From NCBI RefSeq assembly GCF_015477805.1, contig NZ_JADLQL010000001.1:1488001-1552000 (forward strand): 64,000 nt of DNA, given 5' to 3'. Origin of the DNA: Nocardia flavorosea (GTDB lineage Bacteria > Actinomycetota > Actinomycetes > Mycobacteriales > Mycobacteriaceae). Positions 1 to 8,241 of the stretch are shown here, piece after piece. How positions within the stretch are numbered: the stretch's first letter is position 1; the number at the start of each line of letters is the position of its first letter. The translations under genes were made by a program, and so were the position numbers. Below the pieces are notes generated by a model. The model had not been told where the DNA came from. It saw only the letters and a list, made by a program, of their open reading frames with translations, and did not search any database.

Positions 1-2
1 TG

Positions 3-98
3 CGCGCGAAACTCGGTGAACACCACCGAATCGAAACCGTCTGGGGCCAGGGCTACGTCTGGGACCGCAACCCACGGCCGGACCACCGCGGTGCCTGA
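3..98 (+). CDS. Response regulator, OmpR/PhoB family (C-terminal fragment)
   Basis: Only the last 31 codons are inside the window. The peptide [12 protein letters not shown] is the typical end of the winged-helix DNA-binding domain of OmpR/PhoB regulators, where the final hairpin usually reads R-[IV]-x-T-V-[RW]-G-x-G-Y. The gene enters from the left edge and its receiver domain is not visible. The stop codon overlaps the GTG chosen as start of the downstream kinase, as expected for a co-translated regulator-kinase pair. Target genes cannot be inferred. Confidence 0.8.
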   Translation, partial: RAKLGEHHRIETVWGQGYVWDRNPRPDHRGA

Positions 99-1107
99 CG
101 ACACACTCCAGCTGGTGGCCTACGCGGTGGCCGGCTCGCTGCCGGTGGTCCTACTGGGGATTTTGATCCTGCGCGCCGTGAGCGAGCGCTCTCTCACGGC
201 GAGTATGGCCGTACTCGTGCTCATCCCGACACTGTCCACCCTCGCCGGTATCGTCGCGGTGAGCGGGCTGATGTTCAGCCGCCAATTCGCGCGCACTGCC
301 GTCGTTCTCGCGGTAGTTGCCGCGGTGACGCTACCGGCCGCATTGCTGCTCGGCCACCGGCAGGCGCGGAAAACAGTCTGGGAGAAGCAGATACGTGAGC
401 AGGAACGAGTAGCCGAACGCTCGCGGCGGGAACTGGTGGCCTGGGTGAGCCACGACCTGCGGACACCGCTCGCCGGTATCCGCGCGATGGCCGAAGCGCT
501 GGCCGACCGTGTCGTCGGAGGGGCCGATATCACCCGGTACTCCGAACAGATCGTTCGCGAAACCGACCGGGTCTCCACCATGGTCGACGACCTCTTCGAG
601 ATGTCGAAGATCAACGCCGGGGCACTGCACCTGGATATGGAATCGCTGGACCTGCGGGAACTGGTCGACGAGGTGTATGCAGCGCACCGAGCCGGCGCCG
701 CGCGATCGGAGATCGAACTGGCCGTCACCCAGCCCGGCAACCCGGTGATCGCCGTCGTGAACAACCGAGCGCTGGGACGTGCCCTCACCAACCTGGTGAT
801 CAATGCCATCGCATACACCCCGCCCGGCGAACGCATCGATATCACCGTCGGCCGTGGTGAAAACGATATCTGGATCAGGGTCGACGATGCCGGCCCCGGA
901 ATCGCGGCCGCGGATATGCCGCGCATCTTCGAAATCGCCTACCGCGGGAGCACTACGCGCAGCCCGGTCGCTTCGGCAGGGATCCCCACCGGCAGCGGTA
1001 TGGGGCTCGCCATCGCGGCCGGGCTGGTGGCGGCCCACGACGGCGAAATCACCGCAGCGAACAGGGACCGTGGCTGCCGCTTCGAAATACGACTCCCGTT
1101 GCCTTGA
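91..1107 (+). CDS. Membrane sensor histidine kinase
   Basis: About 338 residues. Three hydrophobic segments near residues 8-28, 37-57 and 69-88 are followed by a charged linker and a HisKA domain with the phospho-acceptor motif SHDLRTPL (His about 121). The HATPase_c domain follows, with an N-box near 234-244 ([11 protein letters not shown]), a G1 box DDAGPGIA near 265 and a G2 box GSGMGLAIA near 302. No periplasmic sensor domain or clear HAMP is seen, so the signal is probably sensed in or at the membrane. I chose GTG at 91 because it overlaps the stop of the upstream response regulator by eight bases; an earlier in-frame GTG at 16 would lie inside that gene. Signal and regulon are unknown. 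Confidence 0.88.
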   Translation: MPDDTLQLVAYAVAGSLPVVLLGILILRAVSERSLTASMAVLVLIPTLSTLAGIVAVSGLMFSRQFARTAVVLAVVAAVTLPAALLLGHRQARKTVWEKQIREQERVAERSRRELVAWVSHDLRTPLAGIRAMAEALADRVVGGADITRYSEQIVRETDRVSTMVDDLFEMSKINAGALHLDMESLDLRELVDEVYAAHRAGAARSEIELAVTQPGNPVIAVVNNRALGRALTNLVINAIAYTPPGERIDITVGRGENDIWIRVDDAGPGIAAADMPRIFEIAYRGSTTRSPVASAGIPTGSGMGLAIAAGLVAAHDGEITAANRDRGCRFEIRLPLP

Positions 1108-1262
1108 TACCGGGCCGACCGCGGCATGCCCCACCGATCCGCTTCGCGGGCGTTACGACCGACCATGACCAGGCCGACGCCACCGGCGACGATATCGCCC
1201 GATCACCGTCCGGCCGTGCAATGCCGAGCCCACCGGCTTGCCGTTCCCCTGGATTCAGTGAT

Positions 1263-1865
1263 TCACTGCTGCGGCCGATCGACAACGATCACGGTCAAAG
1301 TGCGGGGTCCGTGGACACCTTCTACGCGGTCGAGTTCGATATCGCTGGTCGCCGAGGGCCCGCTGATCCAGGTCTGGGGACGCTCGGGGTTCAGCAGCGC
1401 GACCGCTTCGGGCACACCGGCGACGATCTGCTCCGGGTAAAGCACGCAGATATGGAGGTCCGGCACGAGGCTGAGCGCGCGCCGGCCTTGTCCGCGACCG
1501 TGGTCGAGGACAATTGTTCCCGTGCCGGCGATGCCGAGCACCGCTGCGGTGACCACGCCGTCGACGTGGTCGAGTTCGGCCGGGGTCTGTCCCTCGTCCA
1601 CAACAGAGCCCGGAACTCGCCAAGGGAGATCGGCAGGAACCACGACCCGGCGCGCACCCACCTCGGTCGCGATCGCCTGCTCGACTTCGCCGGGTCTGCA
1701 CCGCACCACCGAAGCGCGGTAATCCGCCACGCGTTCGACGAAAAGCGCCACCGTATCTCCGGCAGCGGCCTGCCGGCGGTATTCGCGCGATATCGCCGGC
1801 CTCCTCCGGTCTGCGGTCGCGAGTGCTCCGCGTACTCGGCGCAGTATTTCCTCGCGTGCACTCAT
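1263..1865 (-). CDS. lutC: LutC-like LUD-domain protein (lactate utilisation)
   Basis: 200 residues, third gene of a lutABC operon. In characterised systems LutABC is a cytoplasmic iron-sulphur complex that oxidises L-lactate to pyruvate, and LutC is the small LUD-domain subunit. The chain begins MSAREEILRRVRGAL, the usual N-terminus of the family, and carries GIAGTGTIVLD, matching the LUD signature of an EtG/GTG patch before a hydrophobic strand. The ATG overlaps the TGA of lutB as ATGA, indicating translational coupling. The length is usual for LutC. No regulator of the operon (LutR/LldR type) is adjacent. Confidence 0.85.
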   Translation of the reverse strand: MSAREEILRRVRGALATADRRRPAISREYRRQAAAGDTVALFVERVADYRASVVRCRPGEVEQAIATEVGARRVVVPADLPWRVPGSVVDEGQTPAELDHVDGVVTAAVLGIAGTGTIVLDHGRGQGRRALSLVPDLHICVLYPEQIVAGVPEAVALLNPERPQTWISGPSATSDIELDRVEGVHGPRTLTVIVVDRPQQ

Positions 1866-3286
1866 CCGGCGCCCCCGTGCCGCCGCCACCATGATCTGAA
1901 GGGCGCTTCCGGAGCCGGTGGCAGGTCGCGGGTTTCGGTCCACTGCCGAGCGCCGACCCGGCGCCCGACCCACACACCGGGTCGGGTGAATCGTTGTGCC
2001 GCGCGCATCAGCCGGTGCGAGCCGAAGACAGTGGCCGCCGCTTTCATAGCCGTCGCCTCGAGTTTCGGCATGCCACCGCGGTGCGCATCGACGACCTTCG
2101 CGCGAAGATCGACCAGCACGGAGGGGATATCGATTTTGACCGGACAGACTTCATAGCAGGCCCCGCACAGCGATGAGGCGTAGGGCAACGAGTCGGTCTG
2201 TTCATCGCGCCCCACACCGCGCATCAGCGGGTTGAGGATCGCCCCGATCGGGCCGGGATAGACCGAACCGTAGGCATGTCCGCCCGTGCGCTCGTAGACG
2301 GGACAGACATTGAGGCATGCGGAACAGCGGATACACCGCAACGCCTGCCGACCCACCTCGTCGGACAACGCCTCGGTACGGCCGTTGTCCAGCAGCACGA
2401 CGTGCACCTCCCGAGGTCCGTCGCCCGGCGTCACGCCGGTCCAGGTGGAGGTGTAGGGGTTCATCCGCTCCCCGGTGGACGAGCGCGGCAGCAGTTGCAG
2501 GTAGACATCGAGATCGGCCCAAGTCGGGACCACCTTTTCGATGCCGACCACGGAAATCGCCACCTCGGGCAAGGTCAGGCACATCCGCCCGTTGCCCTCC
2601 GATTCGACCACCACCAAAGTTCCGGTCTCCGCCACCGCGAAGTTCGCGCCCGATACCGCCACCTTCGCACGCAGGAACTTCTCCCGCAGGTGCAACCGCG
2701 CGGCCTCCGCCAGCCGGGCGGGCTCCGCGGTCAGGTCCGGCGGCGCGGGCCGGCCTGCCGCGCCCATCGCGGTGGCGAAGATCTCGCGGACCTCATGGCG
2801 ATTGCGGTGGATCGCCGGCACCAGGATGTGGGAGGGCAGATCGTCACCGAGCTGAACGATGAGTTCGGCCAGATCGGTCTCCCAGGCGGCGATGCCGTGT
2901 TCGGCGAGAGCCTCGTTCAGGCCGATCTCCTGGGTGGCCATCGATTTGACCTTGACCACCTCATCGGCCTCGTGCGTCGTGCAGATCTTCGCCACGATCG
3001 CACACGCCTCGGCAGCGTCTGTGGCCCAGTGCACCACCGCACCGGCCTCGGTGAGCGACTTCTCCAACTGGAGCAGATACTCGTCCAGATGCAGCAGGAC
3101 GTCGTCTTTGATCGCCGCGCCCGCATCCCGCAGCTTCTCCCACTCCGCGACCTCGTCCACCACAGCTGCCCGCTTCGCGCGAATCGTCGACGTGGCGTGC
3201 GCAAGGTTACTGCGCAACTGTGTATTCGCCAGCGCTGTGCGCGCGGCCTCGGGGAAAGGCGGCGTCCCGAGAAAAGTTCCGCTCAT
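1862..3286 (-). CDS. lutB: LutB-like iron-sulphur protein (lactate utilisation)
   Basis: 474 residues. Residues 1 to about 300 form the LUD domain, including ETGTLVVVESEGNGR. A ferredoxin-like region follows with CIRCSACLNVCPVY near 315-328 and CGACYEVCPV near 371-380, giving two probable [4Fe-4S] sites, and then a C-terminal LutB domain. It acts with LutA and LutC in electron transfer from L-lactate, probably to the quinone pool. The ATG overlaps the lutA stop as ATGA, and the gene's own stop overlaps the lutC start in the same way. The length agrees with known LutB proteins and all cluster cysteines are present. Confidence 0.92.
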   Translation of the reverse strand: MSGTFLGTPPFPEAARTALANTQLRSNLAHATSTIRAKRAAVVDEVAEWEKLRDAGAAIKDDVLLHLDEYLLQLEKSLTEAGAVVHWATDAAEACAIVAKICTTHEADEVVKVKSMATQEIGLNEALAEHGIAAWETDLAELIVQLGDDLPSHILVPAIHRNRHEVREIFATAMGAAGRPAPPDLTAEPARLAEAARLHLREKFLRAKVAVSGANFAVAETGTLVVVESEGNGRMCLTLPEVAISVVGIEKVVPTWADLDVYLQLLPRSSTGERMNPYTSTWTGVTPGDGPREVHVVLLDNGRTEALSDEVGRQALRCIRCSACLNVCPVYERTGGHAYGSVYPGPIGAILNPLMRGVGRDEQTDSLPYASSLCGACYEVCPVKIDIPSVLVDLRAKVVDAHRGGMPKLEATAMKAAATVFGSHRLMRAAQRFTRPGVWVGRRVGARQWTETRDLPPAPEAPFRSWWRRHGGAG

Positions 3287-4023
3287 GGCCGTCCTCCCTC
3301 GGTCGCCGCCAGTACTTCCGCGAGATGCAGGACCCGCACACCGGCACGCTCCCGCGACAGCAACCCTCCGATATGCAGTAGACAGGAATTGTCACCCGCG
3401 ACCAGCACCTCCGCGCCGGTATCGCACACATGCCGGGCCTTGTCCGCCCCCATGGCGACCGAGGTGTCACTGTTCTTCACCGCGAAAGTACCGCCGAATC
3501 CGCAGCATTCGTCGGCCGCCGGTAGTTCGACCAGGTCGATACCCCGCACGGCGCGCAACAGGCGCAGCGGCCGCTCCCCCACTCCGAGCATGCGCAGGGA
3601 GTGGCAGGTCGGGTGATAGGTGACCCGGTGCGGAAAACACGCACCCACATCGTCGACGCCGAGAACGTCGACGAGGAATTCGGAGAGTTCATAAACCCTG
3701 GGGGAAATCCGCTCGACCGCTGCCGCGAGTTCCGCGTCCCCCGCCCGCCGGGCCACGATGCCGTGCTGGTGCCGGGCGCACCCCGCGCACGACCCGGACG
3801 GCGTCACCACTGCGTCGTAACCGTCGAACGCCGCCGCGAACGACCGCACAGCGGGCACGGCCTCGTCGAGGTAGCCGGTATTGACCATCGGCTGCCCGCA
3901 ACAGGTCTGCTGCCCGGGAAACTCCACATCGACACCGAGCCGCCGTAGCAGGGCCACCACGGCTTCCCCTGTTCGCGGGAAGAGCGCATCGTTGATGCAG
4001 GTGATCATGAGCGCGACCTTCAC
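3283..4023 (-). CDS. lutA: LutA-like heterodisulfide-reductase-fold protein (lactate utilisation)
   Basis: 246 residues, first gene of lutABC. It has the two CCG-type cysteine motifs of the DUF224/HdrB fold: TCCGQPMVNTG near residue 40 and CCGFGGTFAVK near 174, with an additional CAGCARH near 80. The GTG start is set by a strong GAGGAGG eight bases upstream and by the N-terminus VKVALMITCINDALFP, which matches family members. An in-frame extension further upstream is not native: it encodes the tail of a decayed rhamnulokinase. That remnant's TGA overlaps this GTG as GTGA, so lutA was probably once translationally coupled to the kinase gene. Confidence 0.9.
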   Translation of the reverse strand: MKVALMITCINDALFPRTGEAVVALLRRLGVDVEFPGQQTCCGQPMVNTGYLDEAVPAVRSFAAAFDGYDAVVTPSGSCAGCARHQHGIVARRAGDAELAAAVERISPRVYELSEFLVDVLGVDDVGACFPHRVTYHPTCHSLRMLGVGERPLRLLRAVRGIDLVELPAADECCGFGGTFAVKNSDTSVAMGADKARHVCDTGAEVLVAGDNSCLLHIGGLLSRERAGVRVLHLAEVLAATEGGRP

Positions 4024-4225
4024 GACTGCATCCTCCTCGAACTCTCGGGAGTGAAACGGCAGACCTCCGCGATCCCGGCCGCGATCCGGCACAGATCCTC
4101 GAGCGAAACCGACAGCGTGGCCCTGCACGAGCAGGTTACCGAACGCGGTGGCTTCCATCAGGCCGGCGAGAACCTCGCGTCCGGACCGGCTCGCGGACCG
4201 GCAACGGTCTGCGATGATCTCGGCA
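4020..4225 (-). pseudogene. Rhamnulokinase 3'-end remnant (frameshifted)
   Basis: Upstream of lutA one minus frame reads GREVLAGLMEATAFGNLLVQ. This matches the C-terminal sugar-kinase signature of rhamnulokinases (xVxAGPVEATALGNxLVQ). A one-base shift later the next frame reads SLEDLCRIAAGIAEV and then CRFTPESS, the expected helix and F-T-P end, terminating at a TGA that overlaps the lutA GTG. No ATPase N-terminus is found further upstream, and stops appear in all frames beyond about 4260. I infer a truncated, frameshifted rhaB relic. Rhamnose genes next to lutABC are known in other actinobacteria. Assignment rests on recognised motifs only. Confidence 0.6.
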
Positions 4226-4260
4226 TGATCGACCAGCCCGAACGCAGCTCTTTCCCGACG

Positions 4261-4618
4261 GCCTGAAACGCAACGGTGTCTCGGTGTGGCCCGAGGTCGA
4301 CGAGTAGCGACCTACCGGTCGCCGGTCCTGCGGACTGCCTGCATTTGTGTTCCCGCGCCCCTCCACCGTCATGGGCGTCTACAGCTTCAGCTTCGCTGAT
4401 GGCTTACCGTCATCCTTTACCGCGGAGCCTCCGTGCGAGAAGGGCAGGCCCTATCGAGGCAGGCAGGTGGCCGGCCTCCACCTATGCGCAGACCGCCCGC
4501 CACCCAGCAGGGCTGGACCGTGGCCGACCCCGTGCGATCTACGTGCGTTGAAGGCCGGAATACAGCGGTGCGAAGCAGTAGACCACGGCCTCACCTTCCA
4601 GCTGGTCCGACGACATAG
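4261..4618. other. Intergenic stretch without recognisable gene
   Basis: This region lies between the rhamnulokinase remnant and the tRNA-Val terminator. Short open frames exist on both strands but show no motif, no ribosome site and no convincing codon bias. It may hold the promoter of lutABC, or further decayed parts of the kinase gene that I cannot recognise. Confidence 0.4.
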
Positions 4619-4654
4619 AAATACACCCCGACCTGCAAAGATCAGGGTGCATTT
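4619..4654 (-). terminator. Terminator of tRNA-Val(CAC)
   Basis: Read on the minus strand just after the tRNA, AAATGCACCC pairs with GGGTGTATTT (one G-U pair) across an interior rich in further pairing, followed by TCTATG. Placement and the A/T ends of the stem suit an intrinsic terminator. Confidence 0.7.
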
Positions 4655-4657
4655 GAG

Positions 4658-4729
4658 TGGTCCCAGCTGGGATCGAACCAGCGACCTTCCGCGTGTGAGG
4701 CGGACGCTCTCCCGCTGAGCTATGAGACC
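4658..4729 (-). tRNA. tRNA-Val (anticodon CAC)
   Basis: A complete cloverleaf can be drawn. The acceptor GGTCTCA pairs with TGGGACC (one T-G pair), the D-arm is GCTC/GAGC, the anticodon stem TCCGC/GCGGA encloses the loop CTCACAC, and the T-arm GCTGG/CCAGC has the loop TTCGATC. The anticodon CAC reads GUG. The discriminator is A and CCA is not encoded. It is divergent from the Gly-Cys-Val tRNA cluster. Confidence 0.96.
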
Positions 4730-4778
4730 GGGAGGATTCGCTCGGCGGCTTCTTTCGATGCCCTCCGAACGAGATGGA

Positions 4779-4809
4779 ACCTTAACACGCACCACCCACC
4801 CGCTACCAA
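4779..4809 (-). promoter_or_regulatory. Putative promoter of tRNA-Val(CAC)
   Basis: On the minus strand a -35-like TTGGTA and a -10-like TAAGGT are separated by 19 bases, about 50 bases before the mature tRNA. The spacer is slightly long, so confidence is moderate. Confidence 0.45.
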
Positions 4810-4980
4810 ATCACCCCCATGTCATTCATTTCGGCGGCAGTCGGCAGAGCCTTTCGGGGCCCGTACGACGCAGAGCCGACCATCGAAGCGGCCCGCCCGC
4901 CCGCAGCCCAGGGCGCACTCACCGCCGCTCCCCGGCGGGCGAATGACAAGGTTGTTATTCATGCCCATCTACCAGGCGAT

Positions 4981-5010
4981 TTGTAGGTTTCGGCGTACGT
5001 CGGCTAATGT
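4981..5010 (+). promoter_or_regulatory. Putative promoter of the tRNA Gly-Cys-Val cluster
   Basis: TTGTAG and TAATGT are spaced 18 bases apart. This is a good match to a SigA-type promoter, ending about 45 bases before tRNA-Gly. The 4730-4980 stretch between the divergent tRNA promoters shows no gene. Confidence 0.6.
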
Positions 5011-5055
5011 TCTGTCTCGCACCACGGAGGACAGCGAGCCACCGAGGATGCGAAT

Positions 5056-5128
5056 GCGGATGTAGCGCAGCTGGTAGCGCATCACCTTGCCAAGGTGAGG
5101 GTCGCGGGTTCGAATCCCGTCATCCGCT
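5056..5128 (+). tRNA. tRNA-Gly (anticodon GCC)
   Basis: The acceptor GCGGATG pairs perfectly with CATCCGC. The anticodon stem TCACC/GGTGA encloses TTGCCAA (GCC), and the T-arm is GCGGG/CCCGT with the loop TTCGAAT. It is first in a three-tRNA transcription unit. CCA is not encoded. Confidence 0.96.
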
Positions 5129-5172
5129 CGAGAGGTAGGGCCAGGCGCATTGAATGCCTTTCCCCCTTGCGC

Positions 5173-5243
5173 GGTGGAGTGGCCGAGTGGTGAGGCAACG
5201 GCCTGCAAAGCCGTGCACACGGGTTCGATTCCCGTCTCCACCT
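5173..5243 (+). tRNA. tRNA-Cys (anticodon GCA)
   Basis: The acceptor GGTGGAG pairs with CTCCACC. The anticodon loop TGCAAAG contains GCA, and the T-arm CGGGTTCGATTCCCG is standard. It sits 44 bases after tRNA-Gly and one base before tRNA-Val, so the three are surely co-transcribed and processed from one precursor. Confidence 0.96.
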
Positions 5244-5244
5244 C

Positions 5245-5319
5245 GCGCGATTAGCTCAGCGGGAGAGCGCTTCCCTGACACGGAAGAGGTCACTGGTTCA
5301 ATCCCAGTATCGCGCACCA
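5245..5319 (+). tRNA. tRNA-Val (anticodon GAC), CCA encoded
   Basis: The acceptor GCGCGAT pairs with ATCGCGC. The anticodon stem CTTCC/GGAAG encloses CTGACAC (GAC), and the T-arm ACTGG/CCAGT has the loop TTCAATC. The CCA tail is encoded at the 3' end, unlike the other three tRNAs here. Together with the divergent CAC isoacceptor it reads the four GUN codons by usual wobble rules only in part, so other Val tRNAs must lie elsewhere. Confidence 0.96.
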
Positions 5320-5334
5320 TCGTATTACCAAGAC

Positions 5335-5370
5335 AAAGGCACTTTCCCGGAAACAGGGCAGGTGCCTTTT
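5335..5370 (+). terminator. Terminator of the tRNA cluster
   Basis: AAAGGCAC and GTGCCTTT form an eight-base stem around a loop that itself contains CCC/GGG, followed by TTTT. It is a classical intrinsic terminator 15 bases after the last tRNA. Confidence 0.85.
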
Positions 5371-5574
5371 CTGGTATCCGGGCGATCGGACCCGGATGGA
5401 CCGCCTCCCCATGGATCTACTGTCTCACCCGGATCGAGCCATCGGATACCACCTGGTGTGGCTTTCGGAGGTATTGCGGGCAATTGGCCACAAGGTCCAC
5501 TCACCCGCCGCGCCACGCGCCATCACGCTGCCACCGACACCGGATATCGGGGACGGTGGTGACCGGGGGCAGGA

Positions 5575-6714
5575 CTAGGGCGCGTAGCGGAGGAGGCCGG
5601 CGAGTTGTGCGCCGTCGGGGAGGTCCGCCGCGCGGACGGCGAGGACTTCGCCGCCGGTCAGCAGGACGCGGCGGCTGATTTCGTCCAGGATGCCCGGGGA
5701 GTCGCCGGCTGCGGAATCGGCGAAAGTGACCGCGCCGTCGGGGGTTACGGTTCCGGGGAACGAAGCGTCGATATCCACCAGCAGAGTCTCGACGGATCCG
5801 GCGGACGCCGCCCGCGCCAGATCGGACACATCGGTGGCGGCGCGGCCCTCGCCGCGGCGGAGGCCGACCAGCTCGACGAGATCGGCCAGCTGGGCGGCGT
5901 AGTGCCGATCCAGGACTTCGCGGGAGCGGTCGGCCAGCTCGTGGTCGGAGGTGTGTTCCGGGTTGCCGGGGATGCTCTCGTCGAGCAGATTGTCGTAGCT
6001 GTTCACCGACCGGAACAGGGCATTGATGGGTTCGGCGGCGGCCAGGATCAGCGGGGTGTCGCGACCGGCGAGCAGGTCGCGCAGTTCGGTGTCGACGGCG
6101 CGGGCGAACTGCCGCGCCCGCATTTTGCGGCCCTCGTCTCCTTGGACGCGGCGCTTCGGGGCGCGATCGCCGAGGCTCGCCTTGCCGGCATGGTCGGCGG
6201 CGCTGGTGGGCAGGCCGGGAACCGGGACCGTTCGGGCGGGGCGGTCGGCGCTGACCTCGACCAGCCGGACACCGCCCTCGGCCAAGGCGAGGACGAAGGC
6301 GGTCTGCGGGAAGGTCACCGCACGCAGCAGCCGCTTCAGATAGAAGCGGTTACCGACCGTCTCCGAAGCACTCAACTGGTTCGGGACCCGGAAGGTGCGG
6401 ATACGGGTCGGAGTCGCGAGAACCACCAGGGTGCGCGACTGGAAACGCCAGAACGCGGCGTCGTCGATATAGACGTCGAATTCTTCTTCCAGCGCGGTAC
6501 GCGCCTCGGTATCGGTGACCAGATCGAGCGCTCGGCGCGCCTGGTTCGAGAAGGCGATCCGGTTGCGGTCCGGGTCGGCGGTATCGGATTCGGTGGGCGT
6601 GTAGATGGATACGCACCAGGTGTCGGTGACACCGGCAAGGGCCTTGATCTCACTGCGGGTCGGGATATCGGTATGCAGCACGAGCGCCTCCACATCGGAC
6701 GGTCGGAACGGCAC
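5575..6714 (-). CDS. baeRF-family protein (bacterial release-factor-1-like domain)
   Basis: 379 residues, likely cytoplasmic, without signal peptide or membrane segment. It resembles the bacterial archaeo-eukaryotic release factor (baeRF) proteins, probably family 3. Supporting features are an N-terminal 'C-V-S-I-Y-T-P' strand followed by an NRIAFSNQAR helix, a central FYLKRLL segment with 'VLALAEGGVRLVEV', and a C-terminal 'PLILAAAEPI' plus 'GGEVLAVRAADLP' typical of the peptidyl-tRNA-hydrolase-like fold. Family function is not established; a role on stalled ribosomes or tRNA has been proposed. The start is GTG; an internal GTG at 6693 is possible. It ends about 200 bases after the tRNA terminator on the opposite strand. 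Confidence 0.7.
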   Translation of the reverse strand: MPFRPSDVEALVLHTDIPTRSEIKALAGVTDTWCVSIYTPTESDTADPDRNRIAFSNQARRALDLVTDTEARTALEEEFDVYIDDAAFWRFQSRTLVVLATPTRIRTFRVPNQLSASETVGNRFYLKRLLRAVTFPQTAFVLALAEGGVRLVEVSADRPARTVPVPGLPTSAADHAGKASLGDRAPKRRVQGDEGRKMRARQFARAVDTELRDLLAGRDTPLILAAAEPINALFRSVNSYDNLLDESIPGNPEHTSDHELADRSREVLDRHYAAQLADLVELVGLRRGEGRAATDVSDLARAASAGSVETLLVDIDASFPGTVTPDGAVTFADSAAGDSPGILDEISRRVLLTGGEVLAVRAADLPDGAQLAGLLRYAP

Positions 6715-6990
6715 GCCGGCGCCCGCAGCTGGAACCTGGAATTGCGGTGGCGGTCGGCGTCCGGTGCGGACGGCCGCTACGGGAGCGCCGCCCGGATCGG
6801 TCCTCTATCAGCATCTTCCCGGCAAACCCATTAGATCACACGGCAACGGCAGCCACCGGATCTGCGGCGGCGGGCCGATATCTGCGCTCCCGGCATTCCG
6901 CGGCTGTACCGGGTGCTGTCGGTCCCCGCCGTTAAGCTGGCCCACACGAACTCGAGCCGGCCGGTGAACCGGAGTCCCGAAGGGGGTGTT

Positions 6991-8241
6991 GTGCAGGCGG
7001 AGCCGATACGTGCCGATGCATCCGAACGTGCGGACAACGATACGGCGGATTTCCCCGACGATCTGCGCGATCATCTCTCCTTCGATCTGGAAGAGTGCGC
7101 ACACACTCTCGGCGAGCTGGTCGACGACTACGGGGCCGACCGGGAACGCGCCGCGACCATCCTGCGATTGCGGCTGGGTATCGCCGGGGAACGGCCCGAA
7201 ACTCTGACCAGGATCGGGGCCCGGTTCGATTTCTCCCGGGATCGGGCCCGCCAGCTGCACACCAAGGCGGTCGGCGAACTGCTGCGGCACACGGTGCGTT
7301 CCGGACGGCTACCGGTTCCGGAGTACGCCCGGCGCTACCCCGTAGGGACCCGGGATTCGGTGCTCACGCGCGCGCTGCTGGCCGAAACCTATGCCACCGA
7401 TGGTGATATCGCCGTGAACGATCTCGCGTACCTCAAATTGCGGCTGGCGGGGCACGACTCGACGGATGCGAAACGGGTCGCGGGGTATGTCACCCAGCGC
7501 ATCGTCGGCTGGCGTAAGAAAACCAACCATCTGCTGTCGCGTCTGCGGGAGAACGGTCCACCGGCCGGGCCACCCGCGCCGTGGCCACACCGGATCGACT
7601 GGCCCGCCGGGGCCGGTTCACCGGCAGCGCTGCCGACCACCGCGGCGCGCGCGTTCGATCTCGACGACGACGGACGCGGCCGGTTCTATCTGCATAAACC
7701 GGGTCGCGATATCGGTTTCGACTCCGGGCTCGAGGCGCGGCTGATGCGGCTGCTCGATACCGACGACCGGATCCGCACCTTCCAGGAATATCCCGAAGCC
7801 ATCGGGTACCGGGTCGACGGCGAAGAACATCTGCACTTCCCGACCCTGGTGGCCGAACTCGCCGACAGCCGCCGGGTGCTGATCGATGTGCAGCCCCTGG
7901 GGCATATCGGCTTCCACGTGAACCGGACGAAAGCGCGCGCTGCCCGGGAGTGGGCGCACGAGAACGGCTGGGGTTGGCTGCTGTGGACCGGAAGCGCGGT
8001 GGGCGAACCGGAACTCGCCGGCCATTCGGTACCCGTGGCGGTCCACGATCGGCTCACCGAACTGCTCGCCGACGGTCCGGTACGCCGGGACGCGCTGCAG
8101 CGGCTGCGAGCCGACGGGCTCGAACCGCTCGATCTGCTGGCGCTCACTGTCCGTCACGAATGGCGTTGGGAGCGGGCACCGTTCCGGCTGTCGGCCCTCG
8201 AACAGCCGCAACGGGACGTTCCCGCGCCGGTCAAGGTTTGA
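6991..8241 (+). CDS. Sigma-region-4-like HTH fused to TnsA-like PD-(D/E)XK-fold domain
   Basis: 416 residues from GTG at 6991, chosen for AAGGGGG four bases upstream. Residues about 70-98 (ETLTRIGARFDFSRDRARQL) look like the sigma-70 region 4 helix-turn-helix. The C-terminal half (about 240-340) resembles TnsA-type nucleases: SGLEARLM, then TFQEYPEAIGYRVDGEEH, then a beta-hairpin ending LIDVQPLGH, then a helix and GWGWLLWTG. In active TnsA the segment after the Q-P strand reads Y-x-P-D-F and the core E-V-K. Here they are HFPTL and DVQ, so the metal site is altered and cleavage activity is doubtful. It overlaps the convergent CoiA-like gene by 11 bases. Function unknown; a DNA-binding or defence-like role is speculative. 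Confidence 0.7.
   Translation: MQAEPIRADASERADNDTADFPDDLRDHLSFDLEECAHTLGELVDDYGADRERAATILRLRLGIAGERPETLTRIGARFDFSRDRARQLHTKAVGELLRHTVRSGRLPVPEYARRYPVGTRDSVLTRALLAETYATDGDIAVNDLAYLKLRLAGHDSTDAKRVAGYVTQRIVGWRKKTNHLLSRLRENGPPAGPPAPWPHRIDWPAGAGSPAALPTTAARAFDLDDDGRGRFYLHKPGRDIGFDSGLEARLMRLLDTDDRIRTFQEYPEAIGYRVDGEEHLHFPTLVAELADSRRVLIDVQPLGHIGFHVNRTKARAAREWAHENGWGWLLWTGSAVGEPELAGHSVPVAVHDRLTELLADGPVRRDALQRLRADGLEPLDLLALTVRHEWRWERAPFRLSALEQPQRDVPAPVKV

Noticed and set aside
1104..2156. Plus-strand open frame across lutC and part of lutB
   Set aside because: Antisense to genes with complete motifs, no family resemblance.
5245..5575. Integration (att) site at the tRNA-Val 3' end
   Set aside because: No integrase gene is in the window and I saw no second copy of the tRNA 3' end to the right.
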